DNA of 64,000 nucleotides from Candidatus Xianfuyuplasma coldseepsis (GTDB lineage Bacteria; Bacillota_I; Bacilli_A; Izemoplasmatales; Izemoplasmataceae), in contig NZ_CP048914.1 of NCBI RefSeq assembly GCF_014023125.1, forward strand, positions 1,702,698-1,766,697. The letters run 5' to 3'. A model generated the notes under the pieces. The model worked only from the letters and a program-made list of their open reading frames with translations. It had not been told where the DNA came from and searched no databases. Shown here piece after piece: positions 17,055 through 25,470 of this stretch. Made by a program: the position numbers and the translations under genes. Position 1 is the stretch's first letter, and each line of letters begins with the position of its first letter.

Positions 17055-17311
17055 TCAAACGATTTACAATTGTTGATGAAGCTGGACTGCATGCACGACC
17101 AGCTAGTCTACTCGTCCAGAAAGCAGCAACCTATCCCAATGATATCTTTATTGAGTTTAACGGAAAACGCCTAACCCTGAAAAGTATCATGGCCGTTATG
17201 AGCTTAGGTGTACCACAAAACTCTGTAATTGCAATTGATGTTGAGGGAGAAAATGATGCTGACATTATGGCAGCATTGGAAAAAGTATTAGTAGATAATA
17301 ACCTTATCTAA
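17051..17311 (+). CDS. ptsH: PTS phosphocarrier HPr
   Basis: 86 residues. Phospho-His14 lies in AGLHARPAS. Ser45 lies in LKSIMAVMSLGV, the site phosphorylated by HPr kinase in Gram-positive catabolite repression, and is intact. The start overlaps ptsI by four bases (ATGA). The gene order ptsI-ptsH is reversed compared with the usual ptsH-ptsI. A strong terminator follows, closing the operon. Confidence 0.97.
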   Translation: MIKRFTIVDEAGLHARPASLLVQKAATYPNDIFIEFNGKRLTLKSIMAVMSLGVPQNSVIAIDVEGENDADIMAALEKVLVDNNLI

Positions 17312-17313
17312 TC

Positions 17314-17342
17314 AAGTGAAGGCAAACGCCTTCACTTTTTCT
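17314..17342 (+). terminator. Terminator of the ula-pts operon
   Basis: AAGTGAAGGC AAAC GCCTTCACTT followed by TTTCTTTT. Confidence 0.92.
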
Positions 17343-17353
17343 TTTCATATTAT

Positions 17354-17382
17354 TTGGCTTTACCGTAACAATCCGCTATAAT
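17354..17382 (+). promoter_or_regulatory. Possible upstream lon promoter
   Basis: TTGGCT, 17-bp spacer, TATAAT. Confidence 0.45.
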
Positions 17383-17409
17383 GAATGCGTTATCTACCGA
17401 TGCTTATAT

Positions 17410-17439
17410 ATTGTAAAACATTACAATTATAGGTATAAT
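17410..17439 (+). promoter_or_regulatory. lon promoter with a palindrome over the -35 box
   Basis: TTGTAA, 17-bp spacer, TATAAT. The -35 box is the left arm of ATTGTAA-AACA-TTACAAT (17410-17427), a perfect 7-bp inverted repeat that may be an operator. No CIRCE or CtsR-type site is seen. Confidence 0.6.
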
Positions 17440-17474
17440 ATACATGTAGAAGATCATACAAAGAAGGTGAAATT

Positions 17475-19799
17475 ATGTATCAAGCAAATGTACTTACTGA
17501 AGGAATCTTACCGAGCATCGCGATTCGTGGAATTGCGCCTTTTCCACATACCGATCTTCGTATCGAAGTAGGACGTAATGTCAGTAAAAAGGCATTACTA
17601 GAAGCCGAAAAGAACTATGATTCACATTTATTGTTATTAATTCAAGAAAATCCCATGCATGACACACCAACCAAAAGCAACGTCCTTAATCATGGTGTTA
17701 TCGCACGGATTGGTATAAAAATCAAACTGCCAAATGGCAATTACAAAGTAAAATTTGATCCGATTGTTCGGGCTGAATTATTACAATTCCAACAAACAGA
17801 GCCATTTTTTGTGACTCGTTTTAAAACGATGCCGACCGTCCAAGATGATATTGATCAAGAACTCGCTTTGGTGCGGATGCTTGCCAAACAAGTGTTAGAC
17901 AATGGAAAATCCTTATTAAAAAATCCAAAAGCCAGTTTGGAAGCGATCCAAAATGGTGTTTCAAGCGATAAATTATGTGATGTTGTTGCCAACAGTTTAA
18001 AAATTGCCGAAACGCAAAAATTTAAATATGTGGAAACCGCTTCACTCAACCAACGGTTAACCTACTTACTAGAAGATATCGAAAAAGAGAAATACATGAC
18101 GCAAATTGAGAATCAAATCAACATGACCGTAAAGAAAAACATTGATGAGAATCAAAAAGAGTACTATTTACGCGAAAAAATGAAAGCGATTCAAGAAGAA
18201 CTTGGTGACAAAGCCAAGCGCGAAAGCGACATTGAAGAGCTTAAAGACAAAATTATTGCAAAAAAAATGCCTCCACATATCGAAGAGAAGGCTCTATATG
18301 AACTATCACGATATCAAACCCTACCGGCATCGAGTGGAGAAAGTGGAGTTATCCGCACATATCTTGATTTCATCATCGAATTACCGTGGCATGAAGTCAG
18401 TATTGATGAGACCGATATCTCCAAGGCAGAAGATGCACTCGATTCCACTCATTTTGGACTGGAAAAAGTCAAAGAACGGATTATCGAGTACCTCGCCGTT
18501 AAGATATTAACCGGAAAAAACCCACAAACAATATTATGTTTAGTTGGTCCTCCTGGTGTAGGTAAAACCTCATTGGCACAATCCATCGCAAAAGCACTAG
18601 GTCGTAACTTCGTCAAGCAATCCCTGGGTGGAGTTAAAGATGAAAGTGAAATACGTGGACACCGCCGTACTTATTTAGGCGCATTACCTGGCCGCATTAT
18701 GCAAGGAATGAAAAAAGCGAAAGTTGTCAACCCCGTATTCTTACTTGACGAGATTGATAAACTTGGATTTGACTATAAAGGCGATCCAAGTGCAGCACTA
18801 CTTGAAGTACTTGATCCGGAACAAAATGCCAAATTTAGTGATCATTACTTAGAAGAACAGTATGACCTTTCTCAAGTATTGTTCATTGCTACTGCAAACT
18901 ACTTGGGTAATATCCCCGCACCACTACGTGATCGGATGGAAATCATCGAACTCAGTAGTTATACGGAAATTGAGAAATTGAACATTGCCAAAGAACACCT
19001 AATTGATAAACAACTCGAAACACATGGGTTAACCACCGATAAATTCCAAATTAATGATGATGCAGTTATGGAAATGATTCGTTCCTATACCCGTGAAGCT
19101 GGAGTTCGTCAACTCGACCGTTTATTTGGTTCATTAATCCGTAAATCAATCAAAATTATTCTTGGAGACAAGAAAGACAAGGTTATGATAACTGCTGAAA
19201 ACCTTAATGATTTTCTTGGTAAACCACGGTTCTCTAACACGAAAGCGGAAAAGGATGATCAAGTCGGTGTTGTTACCGGTCTTGCCTATACCCAATTTGG
19301 TGGAGACACCCTTCCTGTAGAAGTTACCTATTACAAAGGTAAAGGAAACCTTGTTCTTACAGGAAAATTAGGCGATGTCATGAAAGAAAGTGCTCAAGCT
19401 GCATTATCCTACGTTAAATCGAATGCGGATAAACTTGGTATTGATATTTCCATCTTCCATGAGAACGATATTCATATCCATGTACCAGAAGGAGCGGTTC
19501 CGAAAGATGGCCCAAGTGCCGGTGTTACCATCACTACCGCAATCGTTAGTGCTTTAACAAACAAAAAAGTCGATCATTTCTTAGGAATGACAGGTGAAAT
19601 CACCTTACGTGGTCGTGTCCTTCCAATTGGTGGATTAAAAGAAAAATCAATTGCGGCACATCGCAGTGGATTGAAAACCATCATGATTCCATTTGATAAC
19701 AAAAAAGATTTGGAAGACATTCCGCAAGATGTCAAGGATCACTTGGAAATCATCCCTGTGGAAACCATTGATGAAATCATTACAAGAGCATTAAAATAA
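17475..19799 (+). CDS. lon: ATP-dependent protease Lon
   Basis: 774 residues, the standard length of LonA. The N-terminal substrate domain starts LPSIAIRGIAPFPHTDLR. A coiled-coil region lies near 190-270 (YYLREKMKAIQEELG). The AAA+ domain has Walker A GPPGVGKTS and Walker B VFLLDEIDKLG. The protease domain has Ser681 in KDGPSAGV and the Lys of the dyad in GGLKEKSIAAHRSG. It degrades damaged and regulatory proteins. Single gene with its own promoter and terminator. Confidence 0.98.
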   Translation: MYQANVLTEGILPSIAIRGIAPFPHTDLRIEVGRNVSKKALLEAEKNYDSHLLLLIQENPMHDTPTKSNVLNHGVIARIGIKIKLPNGNYKVKFDPIVRAELLQFQQTEPFFVTRFKTMPTVQDDIDQELALVRMLAKQVLDNGKSLLKNPKASLEAIQNGVSSDKLCDVVANSLKIAETQKFKYVETASLNQRLTYLLEDIEKEKYMTQIENQINMTVKKNIDENQKEYYLREKMKAIQEELGDKAKRESDIEELKDKIIAKKMPPHIEEKALYELSRYQTLPASSGESGVIRTYLDFIIELPWHEVSIDETDISKAEDALDSTHFGLEKVKERIIEYLAVKILTGKNPQTILCLVGPPGVGKTSLAQSIAKALGRNFVKQSLGGVKDESEIRGHRRTYLGALPGRIMQGMKKAKVVNPVFLLDEIDKLGFDYKGDPSAALLEVLDPEQNAKFSDHYLEEQYDLSQVLFIATANYLGNIPAPLRDRMEIIELSSYTEIEKLNIAKEHLIDKQLETHGLTTDKFQINDDAVMEMIRSYTREAGVRQLDRLFGSLIRKSIKIILGDKKDKVMITAENLNDFLGKPRFSNTKAEKDDQVGVVTGLAYTQFGGDTLPVEVTYYKGKGNLVLTGKLGDVMKESAQAALSYVKSNADKLGIDISIFHENDIHIHVPEGAVPKDGPSAGVTITTAIVSALTNKKVDHFLGMTGEITLRGRVLPIGGLKEKSIAAHRSGLKTIMIPFDNKKDLEDIPQDVKDHLEIIPVETIDEIITRALK

Positions 19800-19828
19800 A
19801 CCAGTACAGCTGTACTGGTTTTTTTTTA
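19800..19828 (+). terminator. lon terminator
   Basis: ACCAGTAC AG CTGTACTGGT stem and a nine-base T-run. Confidence 0.9.
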
Positions 19829-19837
19829 TGATATAAT
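19829..19837 (+). promoter_or_regulatory. Extended -10 promoter
   Basis: TGATATAAT directly after the lon terminator. Confidence 0.5.
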
Positions 19838-19859
19838 GGGGACGGAAGTTGGTGATTCA

Positions 19860-20066
19860 ATGAAAAACAAACTACTGTTGTTGGTTTTGATATTATTGTT
19901 AGCAACCAGTGTTTTTACGGAACCTTTACCTGATGTTATTGACACATTTGCAGGTGCAACGAATCCTAGTTTTGACCCAAAGATTGATGACATTGCTGGT
20001 GTATCAGAAGATGACCACGACGATGATGAACATGAAGATGACGATGATGAAGAGGATGATGACTAA
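19860..20066 (+). CDS. Tiny exported acidic protein with a flavinylation-like motif
   Basis: 68 residues. Residues 1-20 form a hydrophobic signal sequence or anchor (KNKLLLLVLILLLATSVF). Residues 28-37 read DTFAGATNPS, which fits the D-x-x-(S/A)-G-A-T-x-x-S pattern where ApbE attaches FMN to Thr in RnfG/NqrC-type domains (Thr34 here). Residues 49-68 are almost only Asp and Glu. No folded FMN-binding domain is present. The stop overlaps the start of the haem-type membrane protein next door (TAATG), so the two are made together. A metal- or cation-binding role of the acidic tail is possible. The gene is real by promoter, signal and coupling; the function is inferred. Confidence 0.6.
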   Translation: MKNKLLLLVLILLLATSVFTEPLPDVIDTFAGATNPSFDPKIDDIAGVSEDDHDDDEHEDDDDEEDDD

Positions 20067-20668
20067 TGACAGTGACAATTCTCCTTGTTATCATAATTGT
20101 ATTATGCTCTTATCTTTGGTACAAACAAATTCATAAATATCATTTCATTCTATATCCTACTAACCTTTTGATTGCTATCATATTATCCAATGAATCACCC
20201 AACTATATCACCTTTGGCTTCGTATCTTTAGTGTTCTTTACCGTTGTGATGTTTGCCGGAGTATTAGACAAGGGAGTATTGCGCAAACGACTGCTTATGA
20301 TACGGGCTGAACTCGCAGTATTAGGAACGATTTATATCATACCTCATTTTCTTGCTTATACGGAGCTTGTTCTCGAGGATATCGGATTGTTTCGTGCAAC
20401 AGTTGAATATTATATAGGTCTTATCATCGCAATTATTCTCATTCCACTTACAATAACATCATTTCCCTATATTAGGAAACAGATGAATTTCAAGCAGTGG
20501 AAGAAACTCCATCTATTAGCTTATGGTGTCTATGGATTAATTGCAATTCACTTAATCATTCAAAACACCATACGGATATGGTTGTATGTGGGACTATTTT
20601 TAATCTATCTCGTATTTCGATTGTATACGATGCACACGTCACCATCCGTTAAACGATTACCACAATAA
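20066..20668 (+). CDS. Ferric-reductase-like transmembrane protein
   Basis: 200 residues, about six membrane helices. Histidines occur in IPHFLAY (about residue 93) and in KKLHLLAYGVYGLIAIHLI (about 147 and 160), spaced as in the ferric-reductase-like/MsrQ haem domain where they bind b-type haem. The K-x-W-K-K-L-H start of that helix is typical. No FAD or NAD domain is fused, so electrons must come from elsewhere. It is coupled to the acidic protein upstream. The likely role is transmembrane electron transfer. Confidence 0.65.
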   Translation: MTVTILLVIIIVLCSYLWYKQIHKYHFILYPTNLLIAIILSNESPNYITFGFVSLVFFTVVMFAGVLDKGVLRKRLLMIRAELAVLGTIYIIPHFLAYTELVLEDIGLFRATVEYYIGLIIAIILIPLTITSFPYIRKQMNFKQWKKLHLLAYGVYGLIAIHLIIQNTIRIWLYVGLFLIYLVFRLYTMHTSPSVKRLPQ

Positions 20669-20672
20669 AAAT

Positions 20673-20714
20673 AAACACAAGAATCTTATTCGATCATAGG
20701 GTTCTTGTGTTTTT
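20673..20714 (+). terminator. Intrinsic terminator with a long loop
   Basis: AAACACAAGAA / TTCTTGTGTTT with an 18-base loop and TTTT. Confidence 0.75.
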
Positions 20715-20754
20715 ACTATTAAACATAGTCACATCATTCAAATAGATATAAATA

Positions 20755-20783
20755 TTGACATATGACCAGTGGTCATATATAAT
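20755..20783 (+). promoter_or_regulatory. Consensus promoter with the TetR operator in the spacer
   Basis: TTGACA, 17-bp spacer, TATAAT. A 19-bp perfect palindrome ATATGACCA-G-TGGTCATAT (20760-20778) fills the spacer, so a bound repressor would block RNA polymerase. Confidence 0.85.
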
Positions 20784-20815
20784 AGAATTAGCCTTAACAA
20801 AGGGAAGTGGTTCAA

Positions 20816-21436
20816 ATGCCAAAAAATACGTACTATAATCTACCAGACGATAAAAAAGAACGAATTTTCAATGCTGGTATCCTTGAATTTAGTTACCATG
20901 ATCGATATGAAGCATCGGTAAATCGGATTGTTCGGATTGCTAGTATCTCCAAAGGAAGTTTCTATCAATACTTTGAGAATAAAGATGAGTTCTTTTGGTT
21001 TATTGTCACAGAAATCATATATGGATCTGTTGAAAAGTATGAAACGTTACTCGAACAACATGACGGAGATTTCTTACAAACCGAAGAAGATGTCTTTTTT
21101 GCCCTTCTTGATTTATTCGATGATTCAAAATACCGAAACCTGCTATCCAATGTTTATCGAACGTCGTATATGGAGTTGCAATCGCGAATTCGTAACAAAT
21201 CAACGACGATTTATTTTGATATGTACGATGTATTGATGAAATTTGGATTTAAAGGGTATGATATCAAATCCAAAGATGATTTCCTTGTCGCCTATGAGAT
21301 GATTCGTAATGTTGCCAATCAATTAATTATGACGATGATTGCTGAAAATCTCTCAAAAACACGAACAAAACTTCTCTATGAGCGTCATATGTACTATATA
21401 ACAAACGGATTAAAAAAACGCGGTTGGTTTCAATAA
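20816..21436 (+). CDS. TetR-family transcriptional regulator
   Basis: 206 residues. The HTH is near residues 25-50, ending SKGSFYQYFENKDEFFWFI, which is the TetR signature (SKGSFYxYFxNKxEL). The C-terminal ligand domain is not close to a known subgroup. The ATG follows AGGGA by ten bases. The very good palindrome in its promoter spacer argues for autorepression. No target gene is divergent or cotranscribed: pepF follows after a gap with its own -10 box, so other targets lie elsewhere. Confidence 0.9.
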   Translation: MPKNTYYNLPDDKKERIFNAGILEFSYHDRYEASVNRIVRIASISKGSFYQYFENKDEFFWFIVTEIIYGSVEKYETLLEQHDGDFLQTEEDVFFALLDLFDDSKYRNLLSNVYRTSYMELQSRIRNKSTTIYFDMYDVLMKFGFKGYDIKSKDDFLVAYEMIRNVANQLIMTMIAENLSKTRTKLLYERHMYYITNGLKKRGWFQ

Positions 21437-21579
21437 CCGTGTTTTATTTTTGTCTTTATAAAAACTAAAAGAATATGTTTACATAATGTAGAAATTATAT
21501 GAATGACATTATTTATGGCATTGTATATAGGAAGCAAATCGAAATTATGATACACTTGTATTAGAAAGTGAGGAGTTGT

Positions 21580-23337
21580 ATGAAAACTTGGAATTTAGAT
21601 GCATTATACCCATCGTTTGAGTCGGAATCTTTTCAAAAAGACATTCAACGAATTAAAGAGTTAGTAGAACAATCAGTTGTACACGCGAAAGAGCACTTAT
21701 CCACAACGGATAATGCTTTGGAAACCTTGCAGGCATATCTTGAAAACGGAGCTGAACTGCGCCAGTTGTTACGTCGTGCGTATGGTTTTTGCTCGTTGAC
21801 AATGAGCACGGATGCACTAAATGAGGATGCGATTAAGTATTTGAATATGTTGCAAGTCATCAGTGCAAAAACCGCAGAACCAAGCGCGATGTTTGCCAAG
21901 TGGTTGCCCGAAGTACCAAATCTTAACAAACTGATTGCGGACAATGAAGAGTTGCACGAAATAGAATTCTTCTTACATCGCATTGTCGAAGGCAGTAAAT
22001 ACGTTTTAAGTGATAAAGAAGAATCGATAATATCGAAACTGCAACAAACGGGTTCAACGGCTTGGGGACGTCTTCAAGGTGAGTTAACATCAACATTAAA
22101 AGTGCCTTATGATGGAAAAGAAATTACGTTAAGTGAAGTCCGTAACTTATCAAGTGATCCATCACAAGAAGTCCGCAAAGCAGCGTATGAAGCGGAACAA
22201 GCTGCATATCCTCAGATTGCTCAAGCGGTTGCTTATGCCATGAACGGCGTCAAAGGAGAAGTCAATACACTGAGTGAGTTGCGTGGTTTTAGTAGTCCTT
22301 TGGCACAAGCTGTATACAATAGTCGGATGCAAGAAGAGACGTTAGAAGCACTCATTGCATCGATGCGTAAGTACGCAACCCATTTTCACAAGTATCTTAA
22401 GCGAAAAGCAAGTATTTTAGGGCATAAGAACGGGTTACCATATTATGATATCTTTGCTCCTGTGGGATCATCAGATCGTGTTTTTACTGAAGAAGAAGCA
22501 ATGGAATTTATCTTTGAAAACTTTCGTACGTTTAGTCCGAACTTAGAAGCCTTAGCACGCCGTGCATGGGACGAAGAGTGGATTGATTTCACACCGCGAA
22601 ATGGGAAACGTGGCGGAGCCTTTTGCTCCAATCTACATCCAATCAAGCAATCTCGTATTTTAACCAACTTCACCGGGAGTTTCGGGAATGTAATTACGTT
22701 GGCCCATGAACTCGGCCACGCATATCATGGTGATCAAATCTTTAAAGAACACATTTTTAACTCCAGCTATACAATGCCAGTCGCTGAAACTGCTAGTACA
22801 TTTTGCGAAACCATTGTGAAGAATGCAGCGCTGAAAGAAGCGAATGATGAGGAGAAAATATTCATTTTGGAACAATCTTTAAAAGGTTCAACCCAAGTTA
22901 TCATTGATATTCTCAGCCGCTACATATTTGAACAAAACGTCTTTGATACGCGAAAACAAACTCCTCTCAATGTTCGGATGTTAAATGACTTAATGATTGC
23001 CGCGCAAAAAGAAGCGTATGGCGATAGTTTAGATCCCGACTACCTCCAACCATATGCATGGCTTAATAAACCGCATTATTATCGCGGAGGATTGAGTTTC
23101 TATAACTTCCCGTATGCATTTGGGTTATTGTTTGCAAAAGGGATATACGCTGAATTTATTAAGCAAGGAGAGCCATTTGTTGAGAGAGTGAACACATTAT
23201 TACAAAAAACTGGACAAATGACCGTAGAAGATGTCGCTAGCTTGGTTGGAATTGATTTAACCAGTGCATCGTTCTGGGACGCATCTCTTGATGTAATTGT
23301 TGAAGAAATTGAATTATTCTTAGAACTAACAAAATAA
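21580..23337 (+). CDS. pepF: Oligoendopeptidase F family (M3) metallopeptidase
   Basis: 585 residues. The zinc site LAHELGHAYHGDQ (HExxH) lies in the last third, with the third ligand Glu in MPVAETASTFCE. The N-terminal helical half and the closing YYRGGLSFYNFPYAFGLLF are typical of the PepF/M3 branch. It degrades short peptides in the cytoplasm. ATG after GAGGAG; an extended -10 TGATACACT is at 21548. Monocistronic with a clear terminator. Confidence 0.93.
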   Translation: MKTWNLDALYPSFESESFQKDIQRIKELVEQSVVHAKEHLSTTDNALETLQAYLENGAELRQLLRRAYGFCSLTMSTDALNEDAIKYLNMLQVISAKTAEPSAMFAKWLPEVPNLNKLIADNEELHEIEFFLHRIVEGSKYVLSDKEESIISKLQQTGSTAWGRLQGELTSTLKVPYDGKEITLSEVRNLSSDPSQEVRKAAYEAEQAAYPQIAQAVAYAMNGVKGEVNTLSELRGFSSPLAQAVYNSRMQEETLEALIASMRKYATHFHKYLKRKASILGHKNGLPYYDIFAPVGSSDRVFTEEEAMEFIFENFRTFSPNLEALARRAWDEEWIDFTPRNGKRGGAFCSNLHPIKQSRILTNFTGSFGNVITLAHELGHAYHGDQIFKEHIFNSSYTMPVAETASTFCETIVKNAALKEANDEEKIFILEQSLKGSTQVIIDILSRYIFEQNVFDTRKQTPLNVRMLNDLMIAAQKEAYGDSLDPDYLQPYAWLNKPHYYRGGLSFYNFPYAFGLLFAKGIYAEFIKQGEPFVERVNTLLQKTGQMTVEDVASLVGIDLTSASFWDASLDVIVEEIELFLELTK

Positions 23338-23342
23338 CAACG

Positions 23343-23382
23343 AATACGGTTTGTATTTCAATATACAAACTGTATTTTTTTT
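23343..23382 (+). terminator. pepF terminator
   Basis: A 14-bp stem AATACGGTTTGTAT / ATACAAACTGTATT (one G-T pair) and a T-run. Confidence 0.9.
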
Positions 23383-23411
23383 GATAGGATTACGGTATTG
23401 AGGTGAACATC

Positions 23412-24269
23412 ATGACAAACCGAACAAAAGGCATCATCGCTATCATCATCGCATCTTTTGGATTTGCCTGGATGAGTATCTTCGTCAAACTTGCCGGAGA
23501 TCTTCCAGTTTTTCAGAAGGTATTTTTCCGAAATATTGTATCCATGTTCTTCGCTTTGATTATGATAACAATTGAAAAAGACCGTTTAATTGGTAAAAAA
23601 CAACATCAAAAATTATTATTACTCCGAAGTGTGTTAGGTACCACTGGAATGTTATTGTTTTTCTATTCAATCGACCAATTGGTTGCTGCAGATGCGAATA
23701 TGCTCAATAAATTAAGTTCATTTTTTCTGATATTATTCAGTTTCTTGTTCTTAAAGGAAAAAATTACGAAATACCAACTCCTAGCTATCATCATTGCCTT
23801 TTTGGGATCACTATTTATTATCAAACCACAGTTTAATATACAAATAATACCATATTTAACTAGTATTGCTGCTGCCATGTTTGCTGGAGGAGCCTATACC
23901 GTATTGCGTGCATTGGGTACAAAAGAGAAGTACTACACGATTGTTTTCTACTTTTCTACATTCAGTGTGCTTGTTCTCACTCCATTTGTAATACTTCAGT
24001 ATCAATCCATGACAACAATGCAGTGGATATACCTTATGTTAACAGGATTAGGAGCCACCATTGGACAGTTTGGAACGACAATTGCATATAAATTTGCTCC
24101 TGCAAGTGAAATTTCCATTTTCAACTATACCAACGTTGTGTTTGTGACCGTATTTGCCATCCCTTTCTTAGGAGAGTTACCAGATTACTTTAGTATCGCA
24201 GGTTATCTCATCATCTTTATCGCCAGTTATTTCATGTTTCGGCATCAAAATATGCCAAAATCCACGTAA
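23412..24269 (+). CDS. EamA/DMT-family transporter
   Basis: 285 residues with ten predicted membrane helices in two repeats of five. KGIIAIIIASFGFAWMSIFVKL starts repeat one, and the end of repeat one reads LFIIKPQF, as in many EamA proteins. It probably exports a metabolite; the substrate is unknown. The start was chosen at the ATG six bases after GAGGTGA. The terminator stem begins inside the last codons. Confidence 0.88.
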   Translation: MTNRTKGIIAIIIASFGFAWMSIFVKLAGDLPVFQKVFFRNIVSMFFALIMITIEKDRLIGKKQHQKLLLLRSVLGTTGMLLFFYSIDQLVAADANMLNKLSSFFLILFSFLFLKEKITKYQLLAIIIAFLGSLFIIKPQFNIQIIPYLTSIAAAMFAGGAYTVLRALGTKEKYYTIVFYFSTFSVLVLTPFVILQYQSMTTMQWIYLMLTGLGATIGQFGTTIAYKFAPASEISIFNYTNVVFVTVFAIPFLGELPDYFSIAGYLIIFIASYFMFRHQNMPKST

Positions 24270-24286
24270 AACAGGTGGATTTTTGT
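24257..24286 (+). terminator. Terminator enclosing the EamA stop codon
   Basis: AAAATCCAC / GTGGATTTT with the TAA stop in the loop; a TATAAT follows at 24287. Confidence 0.8.
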
Positions 24287-24371
24287 TATAATGTAATTGT
24301 ATATTGATAGTAGTCTATAGAGTGGTTTTACATATGCATAATTTGAGACTACAATAAAAACTATATTTATT

Positions 24372-24392
24372 GTTCTAAAGAGAACGTATAAT
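24372..24392 (+). promoter_or_regulatory. Inverted repeat next to a -10 box before ltaE
   Basis: GTTCT-AAAG-AGAAC (24372-24385) is followed by TATAAT (24387-24392). Possible operator. The rest of the 175-bp gap is AT-rich with no riboswitch that I recognise. Confidence 0.4.
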
Positions 24393-24444
24393 CTTTGTTA
24401 TCATAATCAAAATTGATAATATGACTACAATAAAGAGGTGCGAC

Positions 24445-25470
24445 ATGATTGATTTTAGAAGTGATACAGTAACAAAACCAACCAAACAAATGTGTGAAGC
24501 AATGGCAAATGCCGTTGTTGGTGATGATGTGTATGGTGATGATCCCACAATAAATGAACTAGAGGCCTTAGCTGCAACCATGACAGGATTTGAAGCTAGC
24601 GTCTTTGTTCCATCTGGTACCATGGGTAACCAACTATCGATCTTTACCCATACCAACCGTGGTGATGAAATAATTGTCGGTCGTAAATCCCATATTAAGA
24701 ATTATGAAGTTGGCGCAGCTGCGGTCATATCCGGCGTTAGCTATCATCTCATTAATGAAGTGAAGGGGATGATGCCACTAGAAGAAATCGAAGCTGGTAT
24801 CCGTGGTATGGATATTCATTATCCCAACACCTCATTAATTTGTGTTGAGAATGCACATGGAACCGGTGTTGTACTACCTCTTGACTATTTACAAAAACTG
24901 CGCAAATTAGCGGATAAACATCAATTGAAGATTCATATGGATGGCGCTCGACTGTTTAATGCAGCGACGTATTTAGGTGTGGACGTGACTGAAATTACCC
25001 AGTATGTGGATTCGGTAACGTTTTGCCTTTCCAAAGGGTTAGCAAGCCCTATTGGTAGCCTGATTTGTGGGTCTAAGGAGTTCATTTATCGAGCCCGTAA
25101 AGGTCGAAAATTGCTCGGTGGAGGTATGCGTCAAGTTGGCATTTTGGGAGCTGCGGGTTTAATCAGCCTACGAGAAATGACAAAACGCCTTCATATAGAC
25201 CATAAACATGCGAGATACCTCGGAGAAGAACTCGATAAACTACCGGAATTTCATGTTGATTTTGATCGATTACAGATTAATATGGTATTTGTGCGTAGTT
25301 CACTAGACTTAACGAAACTAGCTGAATACTTAAAACAATATGATATCCTTATTGGAGGTTATAAAGGTGATGTTGTCCGCATTGCTATCCACAATGACAT
25401 AGAAAAAGCAGATATTGATGCACTACTTAGTCGTATAAAGGATTATGTTAAGGAGGTTAATAATGCCTAA
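24445..25470 (+). CDS. ltaE: Low-specificity L-threonine aldolase
   Basis: 341 residues, PLP fold type I. It begins IDFRSDTVTKPT and carries GDDVYGDDPT, FVPSGTMGNQ, ENAHGTG, HMDGARLFNAA (Asp binding the PLP nitrogen) and the Schiff-base Lys in FCLSKGLASPIGS. It cleaves L-threonine or allo-threonine to glycine and acetaldehyde. The ATG at 24445 has GAGGTG five bases upstream; the in-frame ATG at 24421 has no site. It overlaps the next gene by eight bases. Confidence 0.95.
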   Translation: MIDFRSDTVTKPTKQMCEAMANAVVGDDVYGDDPTINELEALAATMTGFEASVFVPSGTMGNQLSIFTHTNRGDEIIVGRKSHIKNYEVGAAAVISGVSYHLINEVKGMMPLEEIEAGIRGMDIHYPNTSLICVENAHGTGVVLPLDYLQKLRKLADKHQLKIHMDGARLFNAATYLGVDVTEITQYVDSVTFCLSKGLASPIGSLICGSKEFIYRARKGRKLLGGGMRQVGILGAAGLISLREMTKRLHIDHKHARYLGEELDKLPEFHVDFDRLQINMVFVRSSLDLTKLAEYLKQYDILIGGYKGDVVRIAIHNDIEKADIDALLSRIKDYVKEVNNA

